The notes: generated from the letters alone by a model not told the origin. Positions 20,835 through 30,756 are shown, counted from the first letter of the stretch. The stretch: 44,843 nucleotides of DNA from Pedobacter sp. (GCA_014377665.1 JACMPF010000154.1:1-44843); one strand, 5' to 3'. Numbers and translations are program-made.

Positions 20835-22689
20835 TTGGCTAAGCCATTGGTCACTACTAACCGCTTTCTTGATACTAGTGGTCATGCAGGTCATGGAACT
20901 TGGTTTCAACCTACATTTGCCCCTGGCGATTTCATTACCACTCTATATGTCTGCCTATCTTTTAGCAGGGTATAATGTGCTACTTCTCGCCTATCGTAAG
21001 GCTATCAGATTTGATTTCTTCAATGAATTTTTCCTGATGAGCATTGCTACATTAGGGGCCTTTGCCATTGGCTCTTACAGTGAAGGTGTGGCTGTTATGG
21101 TATTTTATTCGATAGGTGAGTGGTTCCAGGATGCAGCGGTCGATAAAGCTAAAAGAAGTATTAAAGCTTTACTAGACATCAGACCAGATTCTGTTACCGT
21201 GATCCGGGACGGCAAAACAACAAATATTGCCCCGGCTGATGTTAATCTGGAAGAAATTATTGAAATTAAACCCGGAGAGAAAGTCGCATTAGATGGGATA
21301 CTTTATTCAAATGAAGCTACCTTCAATACTGCCGCCTTGACTGGCGAAAGCAAGCCTGATACCAAATCAAAAGGCGATGCAGTGTATGCTGGTATGATTA
21401 ATCTACATCAGCTTGCAGAAGTTCAGGTGAAGTCACTATTTAAGGACAGTAAGCTTAGTAAGATATTGGAGATGGTTCAGGATGCAACCGCCAGAAAATC
21501 ACAGACTCAATTGTTTTTATCCCGTTTCGCCAAAATATACACACCCATTGTCTTCTTGCTTGCCATTTTAGTGATTGTTATTCCAAATTTCTTTGTGACG
21601 GATTATAGCTTTAAGGAATGGCTATACAGAGGCTTAGTATTCCTGGTGATCAGCTGTCCTTGTGCGTTAGTCGTTTCTATTCCCCTGGGATACTTTGGAG
21701 GCATTGGGCTGGCTTCAAAGAATGGAATTCTCTTCAAAGGTTCCAACTTTCTGGACGTGATGACGAAAGTAGACACCATCGTCATGGACAAAACAGGCAC
21801 CCTGACTAAAGGCGTATTCAAAGTTCAGGATGTAGTGGTTAAAGGTTATTCCGAAGGGGAATTGATCAAATTTGTAGCGGCTCTGGAAAGCAAGTCTACG
21901 CATCCGATAGCGGTAGCCATATTGAGCTATGCTGAAGAAAAAGGTATTGATTTTGAATTGGACGTGAAAGATTTTGAAGAGGTAGCTGGGCATGGATTAA
22001 AAGCGAGTATTTTAGGAAAAGCAGTTCTTGCCGGGAATGCAAACCTGTTAAAAAAATTTAATATCTCTTATGATGAGCAGACCGAAAGCATCGAGGATAC
22101 TGTCGTGATGGTTGCAATAAACGGAAGCTATGCGGGATGTTTAAGTATCGCCGATGAGGTTAAAGAAGATGCACGCGAAGCAATTAAGACAATGCATTCA
22201 TTGGGACTTAAAACTGTCATGCTAAGCGGGGATAAGCAGAGTGTGGTGAGTAAAGTAGCAACTTTTCTAGGAATAGACCAGGCATTCGGGGGATTGTTGC
22301 CAGAACACAAAGTAGAAAAGGTAGAAGACTTGAAACAGCAGGGCCGCATAATTGCCTTTGTTGGTGATGGTGTGAATGATGCACCAGTAGTTGCCCTGGC
22401 CGATGCAGGTATTGCTATGGGTGGCTTAGGTAGCGATGCGACAATAGAGACTGCTGATATTGTTATTCAAAATGACCAGCCTGGAAAGATCATCACTGCC
22501 ATAAAAATTGGTAAAATAACAAAAAGTATTGTTTGGCAGAACATTGCCTTCGCAATGACAGTGAAAATCGTCGTTCTGGTCCTCGGTGCTAGCGGTATAG
22601 CGACACTGTGGGAAGCTGTAATTGCGGATGTAGGCGTAGCGTTGCTGGCGATACTTAACGCAGTGCGTATCCAGCATAAAAAGGTTTAG
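20821..22689 (+). CDS. Heavy-metal P1B-type ATPase, Zn/Cd/Pb-exporter type
   Basis: This 622-residue inner-membrane pump exports soft metals using ATP. Visible motifs are the actuator TGES (AALTGESKPD), the intramembrane C279-P280-C281, the phosphorylated D323 in DKTGTLT, the H361-P362 locus, GDGVNDAP and, near the end, K582 plus D603-x-G605. The CPC with the late K and DxG is the signature of the P1B-2 (ZntA-like Zn2+/Cd2+/Pb2+) subgroup. There is no N-terminal HMA metal-binding domain, so the pump is shorter than E. coli ZntA (732). Its start overlaps the VOC gene by 14 bp, so translational coupling is likely. No metal-responsive regulator is adjacent. Confidence 0.93.
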   Translation: MMQNSWLSHWSLLTAFLILVVMQVMELGFNLHLPLAISLPLYMSAYLLAGYNVLLLAYRKAIRFDFFNEFFLMSIATLGAFAIGSYSEGVAVMVFYSIGEWFQDAAVDKAKRSIKALLDIRPDSVTVIRDGKTTNIAPADVNLEEIIEIKPGEKVALDGILYSNEATFNTAALTGESKPDTKSKGDAVYAGMINLHQLAEVQVKSLFKDSKLSKILEMVQDATARKSQTQLFLSRFAKIYTPIVFLLAILVIVIPNFFVTDYSFKEWLYRGLVFLVISCPCALVVSIPLGYFGGIGLASKNGILFKGSNFLDVMTKVDTIVMDKTGTLTKGVFKVQDVVVKGYSEGELIKFVAALESKSTHPIAVAILSYAEEKGIDFELDVKDFEEVAGHGLKASILGKAVLAGNANLLKKFNISYDEQTESIEDTVVMVAINGSYAGCLSIADEVKEDAREAIKTMHSLGLKTVMLSGDKQSVVSKVATFLGIDQAFGGLLPEHKVEKVEDLKQQGRIIAFVGDGVNDAPVVALADAGIAMGGLGSDATIETADIVIQNDQPGKIITAIKIGKITKSIVWQNIAFAMTVKIVVLVLGASGIATLWEAVIADVGVALLAILNAVRIQHKKV

Positions 22690-22704
22690 CATATCCCACA
22701 ATCC

Positions 22705-24846
22705 TTACTTCGTAGGTAAACCTCTGTTCTTCAACATCGGCGTAATATCTGGGGCATGACCTCTAAAATCTTTAAACATCTTTCCATAGTCCTCCGTATT
22801 ACCTCTCGATAAAATCATATTTCTAAACCGCTGCCCGTTAGCTCTGCTCAAGCCACCGTTCTCTTCGAACCAGGAATATGCGTCATTGTCCAGCATTTCT
22901 GTCCATAAATAGGCGTAATACCCTGCGGCATAGCCATTCGCCCAGATGTGTAAGAAATAACTTGACCTGTATCTTGGCGGAACATACGACAAAGCCAAAC
23001 CAGTTTTATTTAGTGCCGCCATTTCAAATTTGTCTACGTCTTGCAATGTGTCATCTGCGGTAAGCTTATGCCACTGCATATCCAATGCTGCTGCAGCAAG
23101 GGTTTCCGTAAGTGAATATCCCTGGTTAAATGCAGATGCCTTTTTTATTTTGTCAACCAAAGCTTGCGGCATCAATTCCCCGCTCTTATAATGCTTTGCA
23201 TAGTTTTTAAAAATCACTGGATCCATTGCCCAGTGCTCGTTAAACTGCGAAGGAAATTCAACAAAATCTCTCGCCACACTTGTTCCCGAGAGACTAGGAT
23301 ACTTCTGACTTGCAAAGAAACCATGCAAGGCATGTCCAAATTCATGAAACATCGTCGTCACATCATCGAAACTAATGAGTGCAGGCTCACCCTTCTGAGG
23401 TTTTGTGAAGTTGCAAACATTATAAATTACTGGCTTCGTGCCAAGCAATCCAGACTGCCCTACCAGATTACTCATCCAGGCACCACCAGATTTATTATCT
23501 CTTTTGAAATAGTCACAATAAAAAAGGCCGATTGCGGTTCCATTTTCTTCGAACAACTCAAATACCTTAACATCTTCCTGATAAACTGGAAGGTCAGTGC
23601 GCTCTTTAAAGGTTATTCCGTAAAGTTTTGTTGCAGCATAAAACACACCATTCTTCAATACGTTGTTTAACTCGAAATAGGGCTTAATCTGATTTTCATC
23701 AAGGTCATATTTCTCTTTGCGAACTTGCTCTGCATAGTGATCCCAATCATAAGCTGTAAGTTTAAAGCCGCCTTTCTGGCGGTCAATTACTGATTGAATA
23801 TCAGTAGCTTCTGCGTTTGCTCGGGCTGTTGCAGAAGGCACTAATTTAGTGAAGAAAGTTTCTACAACGGTAGGACTTTTAGCCATTTGGTCTTGAAGTT
23901 TCCAGGTCGCATAGTTAGCGAAGCCCATTAGTTTCGCTTTCTGGGTTCTGATTCTTGCTATCTCAGAAATTGTTTTACGGGTGTCATTTGCATCGCCTTT
24001 TTCTGCGCGGTTAAACGAAGCCTCAAACAATTTCTGTCTCGTAGTACGGTTAGAGAGACCTTGCAACATAGGCTGTTGCGTAGTATTTTGAAGCTTCAAG
24101 ATCCATTTACCATTTTGTTTGTTGTCTTTGCCGGCTTGTGCCGCTGCACTAACGTCGCCATCAGACAACCCTGCGAGTTCAGATTTATCTGCAATCACAA
24201 CTGATCCGGCTTTTGCTGCTGCCAGCAATTGATTAGAAAATTTGGCGCTTAGGGACGCTTCTTGCTCATTTAGCTTTTTAAGACTGCTCTTATCTGAATC
24301 ACCTAGTTTAGCACCAGCTAGTTCGAAAGTCTGATAATAATATTCAATTAATTTTGTGGACTCGGGGTCTAGTTTCAAGGTAGTCCTTTTATTATAGATA
24401 TCTGCTATTCGCTTAAAAAGTTGCGTATTTAGATAGATTGCATCCTGATGTGCAGCGAGTTTTGGTGCAATCTCTTCCTGAAGTTTCTGCAAACTATCGT
24501 TGGTATTGGCACCTGTCAGCGTATTAAAAACATTATTAACACGATTTAGAAGTTCGCCGGATCTCTCTATTGCTACTAACGTATTCTCAAATGAAGGCAT
24601 ATCAGGATTCGATGCAATTTTCTCAATTTCAAACAAATGGGCATTCATTCCTGCTTCGAATGCGGGCTTGAAATCACTGTCCTTAATTTTATCGAATGGT
24701 GGAGTTTGATATGGGAGCTCACTTTTGACTAATAATGCGTTCCCTGATGAGTCTGATGTATGAGAGGACGAATTTTTGCCGCTATCTTTACAAGCGGCAA
24801 AAATTGTAAGCATTGCCAAAAGCGGCAACTTATGAGCTGTTTTCAT
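22705..24846 (-). CDS. M3-family metallopeptidase (Dcp/oligopeptidase-like) lipoprotein
   Basis: The product (713 residues from the ATG at 24846) is a peptidyl-dipeptidase Dcp/thimet-oligopeptidase-type zinc peptidase. Its HEFGH zinc site is at 501-505, and the third ligand lies in the downstream FPSQFNEHW region. The N-terminus MKTAHKLPLLAMLTIFAAC ends in a lipobox, so it is probably a lipoprotein acting on short peptides in the periplasm. The frame extends six codons further to a TTG, but that extension lies inside a palindrome and would put extra residues before a normal signal sequence, so ATG 24846 is preferred. It is convergent with the P-type ATPase (15 bp apart) and lies 49 bp after a lipoprotein gene. 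Confidence 0.94.
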   Translation of the reverse strand: MKTAHKLPLLAMLTIFAACKDSGKNSSSHTSDSSGNALLVKSELPYQTPPFDKIKDSDFKPAFEAGMNAHLFEIEKIASNPDMPSFENTLVAIERSGELLNRVNNVFNTLTGANTNDSLQKLQEEIAPKLAAHQDAIYLNTQLFKRIADIYNKRTTLKLDPESTKLIEYYYQTFELAGAKLGDSDKSSLKKLNEQEASLSAKFSNQLLAAAKAGSVVIADKSELAGLSDGDVSAAAQAGKDNKQNGKWILKLQNTTQQPMLQGLSNRTTRQKLFEASFNRAEKGDANDTRKTISEIARIRTQKAKLMGFANYATWKLQDQMAKSPTVVETFFTKLVPSATARANAEATDIQSVIDRQKGGFKLTAYDWDHYAEQVRKEKYDLDENQIKPYFELNNVLKNGVFYAATKLYGITFKERTDLPVYQEDVKVFELFEENGTAIGLFYCDYFKRDNKSGGAWMSNLVGQSGLLGTKPVIYNVCNFTKPQKGEPALISFDDVTTMFHEFGHALHGFFASQKYPSLSGTSVARDFVEFPSQFNEHWAMDPVIFKNYAKHYKSGELMPQALVDKIKKASAFNQGYSLTETLAAAALDMQWHKLTADDTLQDVDKFEMAALNKTGLALSYVPPRYRSSYFLHIWANGYAAGYYAYLWTEMLDNDAYSWFEENGGLSRANGQRFRNMILSRGNTEDYGKMFKDFRGHAPDITPMLKNRGLPTK

Positions 24847-24848
24847 GA

Positions 24849-24872
24849 ATATTAGTTTTCTCAAACTAATAT
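24849..24872. promoter_or_regulatory. Palindrome directly upstream of the M3 peptidase start
   Basis: Perfect 10-bp arms (24849-24858 and 24863-24872) flank a 4-bp centre. The palindrome ends 2 bp from the start codon. It could be an operator, or an mRNA hairpin controlling ribosome access. Confidence 0.5.
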
Positions 24873-24895
24873 ACGAAAATCATTAGCTCTTTATG

Positions 24896-25699
24896 TTATT
24901 TGAACTCTGAGATGTCGACTACTTTATCACTATTTCCCCCGATTTTTTTAAGAAAGGCAATGTTGTTTTCAATGACCCATTTAAAGTTATTAGCTATATA
25001 AATCGCTGCAAGCTCTGAAGTAGTACTCTTGTCTGCAGGTAAAACATGCGTATTCGCCTGATTAGTAGCATAATGAATTTGATACAACGAATTAGAAGTC
25101 AAGAAAACAAGTGTTTGCTTATCCTGTGAAAGGTTGAAATACATGCCTTGAATTCGTTCCTCTGGGTTTTGTCTCTTAAGTACATAAGCTTTAGCATTCA
25201 CGTTGGTAATAAAGAAATCATTGTTAACAACAAATCCTGTTTTACCAACCTTCATCAGGCCTTGTGTATATTCTTTGTCTTTAGCACCGGTGGACGGGCG
25301 TGAAAGGCTGATGACATCAATTTTATTTTCATTTAAATTGATGAGGTAAATTGGTGCAATTTCACCTTCTTTACCCGCAACCTGTGCAAGTATAGTAGTT
25401 TTCTGAGTATTCACATATTGAGCGAACGTGAATTTGTCAGTTTTTGCAGCAGGATCAGAAGGGCTGTTTTGGATAAAAATAGTAGTATCCCTAAACTTTA
25501 TGTTGAACTCACCTGTAGCGTTTTTATCATCTTTTATTCGATCCTCTGTACCATATTTCATAATAAACAGCGCATCTCCTTCCTGGTAAGAATTGAAACG
25601 TTCCGTCTCGGTAAGGACTCTTGGGACAATTACTGATTCATGTTTGCTGCAGCTAAAAAGGAAGACAGATAGGATTAATGCATAGAATAGATTTTTCAT
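24896..25699 (-). CDS. Hypothetical lipoprotein, paralogue of the upstream lipoprotein
   Basis: I recognise no named family. The 267-residue protein has a lipoprotein signal (MKNLFYALILSVFLFSC), so it should be anchored at an outer or inner membrane leaflet. The mature part is predicted to be beta-rich. It shares scattered blocks with the product of 25798-26589: VNTQKTTILAQVA versus MNTQKTSLLVQIA, VVNNDFFI versus LLNNDFLI, LKRQNPEERIQG versus LKREHQDERIQG, and SLYQIHY versus SLYQVNY. This makes the two a diverged tandem duplication. It has its own promoter match in the 98-bp gap, so it can be expressed separately. Confidence 0.8.
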   Translation of the reverse strand: MKNLFYALILSVFLFSCSKHESVIVPRVLTETERFNSYQEGDALFIMKYGTEDRIKDDKNATGEFNIKFRDTTIFIQNSPSDPAAKTDKFTFAQYVNTQKTTILAQVAGKEGEIAPIYLINLNENKIDVISLSRPSTGAKDKEYTQGLMKVGKTGFVVNNDFFITNVNAKAYVLKRQNPEERIQGMYFNLSQDKQTLVFLTSNSLYQIHYATNQANTHVLPADKSTTSELAAIYIANNFKWVIENNIAFLKKIGGNSDKVVDISEFK

Positions 25700-25750
25700 T
25701 TGAGTTTATATTTGATTAAGGGTTAATATTAAAGTAAATCTAATTTTTAC

Positions 25751-25781
25751 CAAAGTTAAATGATGTGCCGACATATCCAAA
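25751..25781 (-). promoter_or_regulatory. Bacteroidota-type promoter for the downstream lipoprotein gene
   Basis: Read on the minus strand, TTTG (25778-25781) and TAACTTTG (25751-25758) are separated by 19 bp, a full consensus match. The predicted start of transcription is about 45 nt before the ATG at 25699. Confidence 0.65.
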
Positions 25782-25797
25782 TGTAAAAGTAAGCGTA

Positions 25798-26589
25798 TTA
25801 ATTTGTTACAAGTGGGTTTTTATCTTCCATTAGAAAGCTCAACCCTGGTCGTTTCGATTTCCAAACATAGTTTTCCTGGATGTACATATACAACCCCGGT
25901 TTTGTAGGATCAATCCTAAAAGGAACATTGATTGACTCATCGTTCTCATAATTCACTTGATATAGCGAAGAATCTCTCATGAAAACGAGCGTTCCCTTGT
26001 CAGGGGATTTTAGTAAATACTGTCCTTGAATTCTTTCATCCTGATGTTCCCTTTTTAAGAAGTAAACTTGGGAATTAACCGGGTTGATTAAAAAATCGTT
26101 GTTTAAAAGATAGCCTTCGCTACCGAGATGAATTAATCCAATGTAATTCAAATTCCCTTCTTGAGCTGTCGGCCGTCTTAATTCTGTCACGCATAGTTTA
26201 TGATTTTTTAGTGATATCAGGTAAAATTTAGCCTTGTAACCAAAATTATCTGCAATTTGGACAAGCAATGATGTTTTCTGAGTATTCATAAACTTCCCGC
26301 GAATAAACTTTTCATTCGAATAGTCAGGGTCCGCTTTATTTGTCTGAATTCTTACAACGGTATCACCGAACTTTACATCATACCACACCTTTGGATTTGC
26401 GCCAAGTGTTTTGCCTACTTTCTCTTGATGAACATTGAAAGTGATCGCGCTGTCGATCTCTGATGGATACTCATTAAAGCTTTCACCTGGATTGATGACA
26501 TGAGAAAGATACACTTTCTCGATGGCCTCCTTTTTTGTGCAACTCCCTACAATAAGTGTCAGTGCAATCATGGTTAAAAGCTTTCTCAT
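25798..26589 (-). CDS. Hypothetical lipoprotein (tandem paralogue)
   Basis: This 263-residue protein has a lipoprotein signal (MRKLLTMIALTLIVGSC) and no family I can name. It is collinear with the next lipoprotein gene downstream over most of its length, sharing the NTQKT, NNDF, ERIQG and SLYQ blocks, but it is clearly diverged and so not a recent copy. It begins 21 bp after the DUF6266-type gene stop, so those two may share a transcript. The function is unknown; the paired surface-lipoprotein arrangement is the only clue. Confidence 0.78.
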   Translation of the reverse strand: MRKLLTMIALTLIVGSCTKKEAIEKVYLSHVINPGESFNEYPSEIDSAITFNVHQEKVGKTLGANPKVWYDVKFGDTVVRIQTNKADPDYSNEKFIRGKFMNTQKTSLLVQIADNFGYKAKFYLISLKNHKLCVTELRRPTAQEGNLNYIGLIHLGSEGYLLNNDFLINPVNSQVYFLKREHQDERIQGQYLLKSPDKGTLVFMRDSSLYQVNYENDESINVPFRIDPTKPGLYMYIQENYVWKSKRPGLSFLMEDKNPLVTN

Positions 26590-26610
26590 AACAACTCAAA
26601 TTACAGATAA

Positions 26611-27249
26611 TTATTTCACTGGAATTTCTCCAATATACTCGTTAGTGGAAGAAATCTTAAATGTTTCTGAATAAAAGCTTAAGTAACAATGAACGGTGTG
26701 GCCACTTACACCACCCTTAATTGCTAGTGTCACTGATTTGTCAGAGCGTGTACCAATTTGGTCATAGATGTGAAATTCCTCTGTTCCGACACAATACATA
26801 ATTACTTGCACTTTATCACCCGCGGCACTCATATTAGAAAATGGCCTGTTCTTCCAGCAAACTGTCAACTGACTGGTTTCTTTAGATAATGCTTTAAAAC
26901 CCCATGATCCAAGCAGCTCGCCTTTTGCAAAAACAAGGGCTGGGAAATCAACTTCAAACTCAGGGTATGATCCTGCTACGGCATGTGTCATATTGTAAGA
27001 CAGCGCCGCGTTCATTTCAGTGTACTTGGTGTGATTTTGAAAGCACTTTTCTACTGTACTGGCAATACCCAACAGGAATCCTCTGAATAACGTCAGTTTG
27101 GAGGTTTGCGCATGCTGGAGATCCGTTCTTGGTTTTGTTTGCAATTTCGGCAATCCTCGTAAATAATCGATACCTCGCCAGTGCGCGCCAACAACTGCAC
27201 CTACTTTTCCTGACACACCGCCAAGAATTCCTTTTTTAATCTTTCCCAT
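26611..27249 (-). CDS. DUF6266-type protein
   Basis: The 212-residue protein opens MGKIKKGILGGVSGKVGAVV followed by GAHWRGIDYLRGLP. I associate this N-terminal signature with DUF6266, a family of unknown function frequent in Pedobacter and relatives and often present in many copies per genome. The rest looks beta-rich, with an SWGFKALSKETSQLTVCW core. There is no signal peptide. It is the first gene of the leftward DUF6266/lipoprotein stretch and is divergent from the GIY-YIG gene across a 328-bp region rich in short repeats. The function is unknown, and the family call rests on recall of the N-terminal motif. Confidence 0.75.
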   Translation of the reverse strand: MGKIKKGILGGVSGKVGAVVGAHWRGIDYLRGLPKLQTKPRTDLQHAQTSKLTLFRGFLLGIASTVEKCFQNHTKYTEMNAALSYNMTHAVAGSYPEFEVDFPALVFAKGELLGSWGFKALSKETSQLTVCWKNRPFSNMSAAGDKVQVIMYCVGTEEFHIYDQIGTRSDKSVTLAIKGGVSGHTVHCYLSFYSETFKISSTNEYIGEIPVK

Positions 27250-27577
27250 GATTTTGACTTTTTAAATTGTGATTTAAATTATTTTTTTACAAGATACCTA
27301 TTTAATCTAAATTATAATGTTATATGTTTTTAGCTATAGGTTCGATGCAAATAGCAGCTGAACTTAGGCACTAGTGCAGGCCAGTGCTCACATAAAACAC
27401 ACCTAGCACACACTTTGCTCACAAAAAGGTACCTGTTTGTGGCTTTGGTGTGAACAAAGTGTGAACAATGACTGAACGGGCATTAACGCGCACTGCCATC
27501 TATACCCTTGCCTTACAAGATATTCATTGATTGGTGCAGATAAAGGGTAACTCAACAAATATTCGTATTTTTATAGA
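27250..27577. promoter_or_regulatory. Repeat-rich divergent intergenic region
   Basis: This 328-bp gap contains four copies of TGTGARCA: on the minus strand at 27385-27392 and 27416-27423, and on the plus strand at 27449-27456 and 27460-27467. It also has an imperfect 18-bp inverted repeat (27409-27426 with 27446-27463), whose outer nine bases pair perfectly, and the perfect palindromes GCACTAGTGC (27368-27377) and GGTACC (27428-27433). The first 110 bp next to the DUF6266 gene are very AT-rich. The region probably holds divergent promoters with operators. I see no consensus promoter, ORF or RNA gene in it. Confidence 0.5.
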
Positions 27578-28228
27578 ATGATTACTAAAGACCAGCTTAC
27601 GAAGGAGCAACAAGAGTTTTTTAAAAAACACAAAGTCTCTTACGAGCTATTATATGATGCAAAAGGCATGGGGATGTCTGATGAATTAAAAGCCGATATG
27701 TCTGAATTAGACGCGGTTATTGCCGTCAACACAGAGGAGTGCGAAAATGACTCAACACACCATCTTAGGACCATCGCTGGTTTTTGTCCGCAGTGCGATC
27801 CCAGTAAAGTGGCAGCAGCACTAGTGGAACATAAAGTCGGTTTCGTATACATTGCCGGATCTTTGAAAGGAAAATTGATCAAAGTTGGGTGTACAGGTGA
27901 TACCAAAGGTCGTGTAAATGACTTAAATACAGCTTTAACAAAACATGCCAATTACGACGATTGGGTGATTTTGTATGAAGCAAAAACATTAAAAATAGGT
28001 AAAGTGGAGCGTACAATACACTCAGAACTCCACAATTATAAAACTAGTAGACAACATACTAAGGCAGGCAAATTGCAGAACGCGCACGACATTTATCAAT
28101 GTTCATACAACAAGGCGAGAAATGTAATTACCCAGCTTCAAGATGACGTAAAGGTTGCGTTTACTCAGGTTAAAGAAAAAACGCAAGTTAGCGAAGGTTA
28201 TCAGTTTGCAAACCTGCGGACTAGTTAA
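27578..28228 (+). CDS. GIY-YIG nuclease family protein (T5orf172/MUG113-like) with putative zinc knuckle
   Basis: The 216-residue protein carries a GIY-YIG-like domain from about 88 to 185: GFVYIAGS, then KVGCTGDTKGRVNDLN with the catalytic-type arginine (R112), and the metal-binding-type glutamate in KVERTIHSEL (E144 or E150). This pattern fits the T5orf172/MUG113 branch. Before it lie C55, H61-H62 and C70-x-x-C73, a plausible zinc-binding knuckle, and a helical, charged N-terminus. It would be a DNA-nicking enzyme or a nuclease-derived DNA-binding protein; the role is unknown. It is divergent from the DUF6266 gene and 64 bp upstream of lspA. Confidence 0.7.
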   Translation: MITKDQLTKEQQEFFKKHKVSYELLYDAKGMGMSDELKADMSELDAVIAVNTEECENDSTHHLRTIAGFCPQCDPSKVAAALVEHKVGFVYIAGSLKGKLIKVGCTGDTKGRVNDLNTALTKHANYDDWVILYEAKTLKIGKVERTIHSELHNYKTSRQHTKAGKLQNAHDIYQCSYNKARNVITQLQDDVKVAFTQVKEKTQVSEGYQFANLRTS

Positions 28229-28255
28229 TAGGAAGAACAACAAAAATTAGTTGTG

Positions 28256-28287
28256 AATTATTTTAGCTAATTTTAGCTAAAATAATT
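28256..28287. promoter_or_regulatory. 32-bp palindrome immediately before lspA
   Basis: Two perfect 15-bp arms (28256-28270 and 28273-28287) are separated by TT. The arms include a tandem TTTTAGCTAA repeat (28261-28270 and 28271-28280). The palindrome ends 5 bp before the lspA ATG. It may be an operator, a weak AU-rich terminator for the preceding gene, or a translational control hairpin. Confidence 0.55.
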
Positions 28288-28292
28288 TTGCT

Positions 28293-28793
28293 ATGAAATT
28301 GAGAATTACCAGACTTGCAATTTTGCTGATTGTGATCTGTAACGTCGGGTGTGATCAAATTTCTAAAAACATCGTTAGAAAAGAGGTGGGCTATTATGAG
28401 AATATAAAAGTTTTTACCGATAATATCACACTGACAAAGGTGGAGAACACTGGTGCTTTCTTAAGTATGGGGAGCGTTCTCCCACAGTTCCTGAAATTTG
28501 CCCTATTAATTATTCTTCCGGCTATCGTGTTGTTAACGGGACTGTATTTTATTCTGACCAAAGCAAGACTTTCCAGGCTGACCATCATCGGTGCTGCATT
28601 TGTAATAGGGGGTGGCATTGGAAACCTTTACGATAGAATTATGTTCGGCTCCGTTACAGATTTCCTGCACATTGATTTTGTTATTTTTCAAACCGGCGTC
28701 TTCAATCTTGCCGATGTATCGATCATGGTTGGAATGGGGATGATTATAGCTGCCGCTTATGCCAATAGGCGAATAGTGGTCGCTGACCATTAA
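28293..28793 (+). CDS. lspA: Signal peptidase II (prolipoprotein signal peptidase)
   Basis: LspA removes signal peptides from lipid-modified prolipoproteins in the inner membrane. The 166-residue protein has four hydrophobic segments and the conserved family blocks: CDQISKNIV (20-28), VENTGAFLSMG (50-60), GGGIGNLYDRI with catalytic D114, GSVTDFLHIDF, and FNLADVSI with catalytic D141. Bacteroidota can carry more than one LspA; the GCDQ form here looks like the shorter, non-ileS-linked type, so it may not be the only copy in the genome. A palindrome sits just before the start. It converges on gapA across a hairpin terminator. Confidence 0.92.
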   Translation: MKLRITRLAILLIVICNVGCDQISKNIVRKEVGYYENIKVFTDNITLTKVENTGAFLSMGSVLPQFLKFALLIILPAIVLLTGLYFILTKARLSRLTIIGAAFVIGGGIGNLYDRIMFGSVTDFLHIDFVIFQTGVFNLADVSIMVGMGMIIAAAYANRRIVVADH

Positions 28794-28829
28794 ATTTTCG
28801 ACTTATATTGGATGAAGGGATAACTTCAA

Positions 28830-28869
28830 TAAAAGAAAAGGGATGTGTCGTATCCACGAACATCCCTTT
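28830..28869 (-). terminator. Hairpin terminator for gapA (possibly bidirectional)
   Basis: Ten-bp arms (28837-28846 and 28860-28869) plus an inner 4-bp stem (28848-28851 with 28856-28859) form a long hairpin with a single bulge. On the minus strand it is followed by TTTTCTTTTATT, which fits termination of the leftward gapA transcript. On the plus strand only TTT follows. Confidence 0.75.
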
Positions 28870-28902
28870 AGCTAACCAATTATAAACTCGTATGAACGAA
28901 TT

Positions 28903-30751
<1,849 letters not shown>

Positions 30752-30756
30752 TAATG

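Noticed and set aside
28283..28290. TAATTTTG promoter-like box before lspA
   Set aside because: It is 2 bp from the ATG, so transcription would begin inside the coding region, and no -33 element is at the right distance.
28293..28355. Lipobox-like sequence ending at C20 of LspA
   Set aside because: The position before the cysteine reads N-V-G-C, lacking the hydrophobic -3 residue, and the segment is the conserved first LspA helix.
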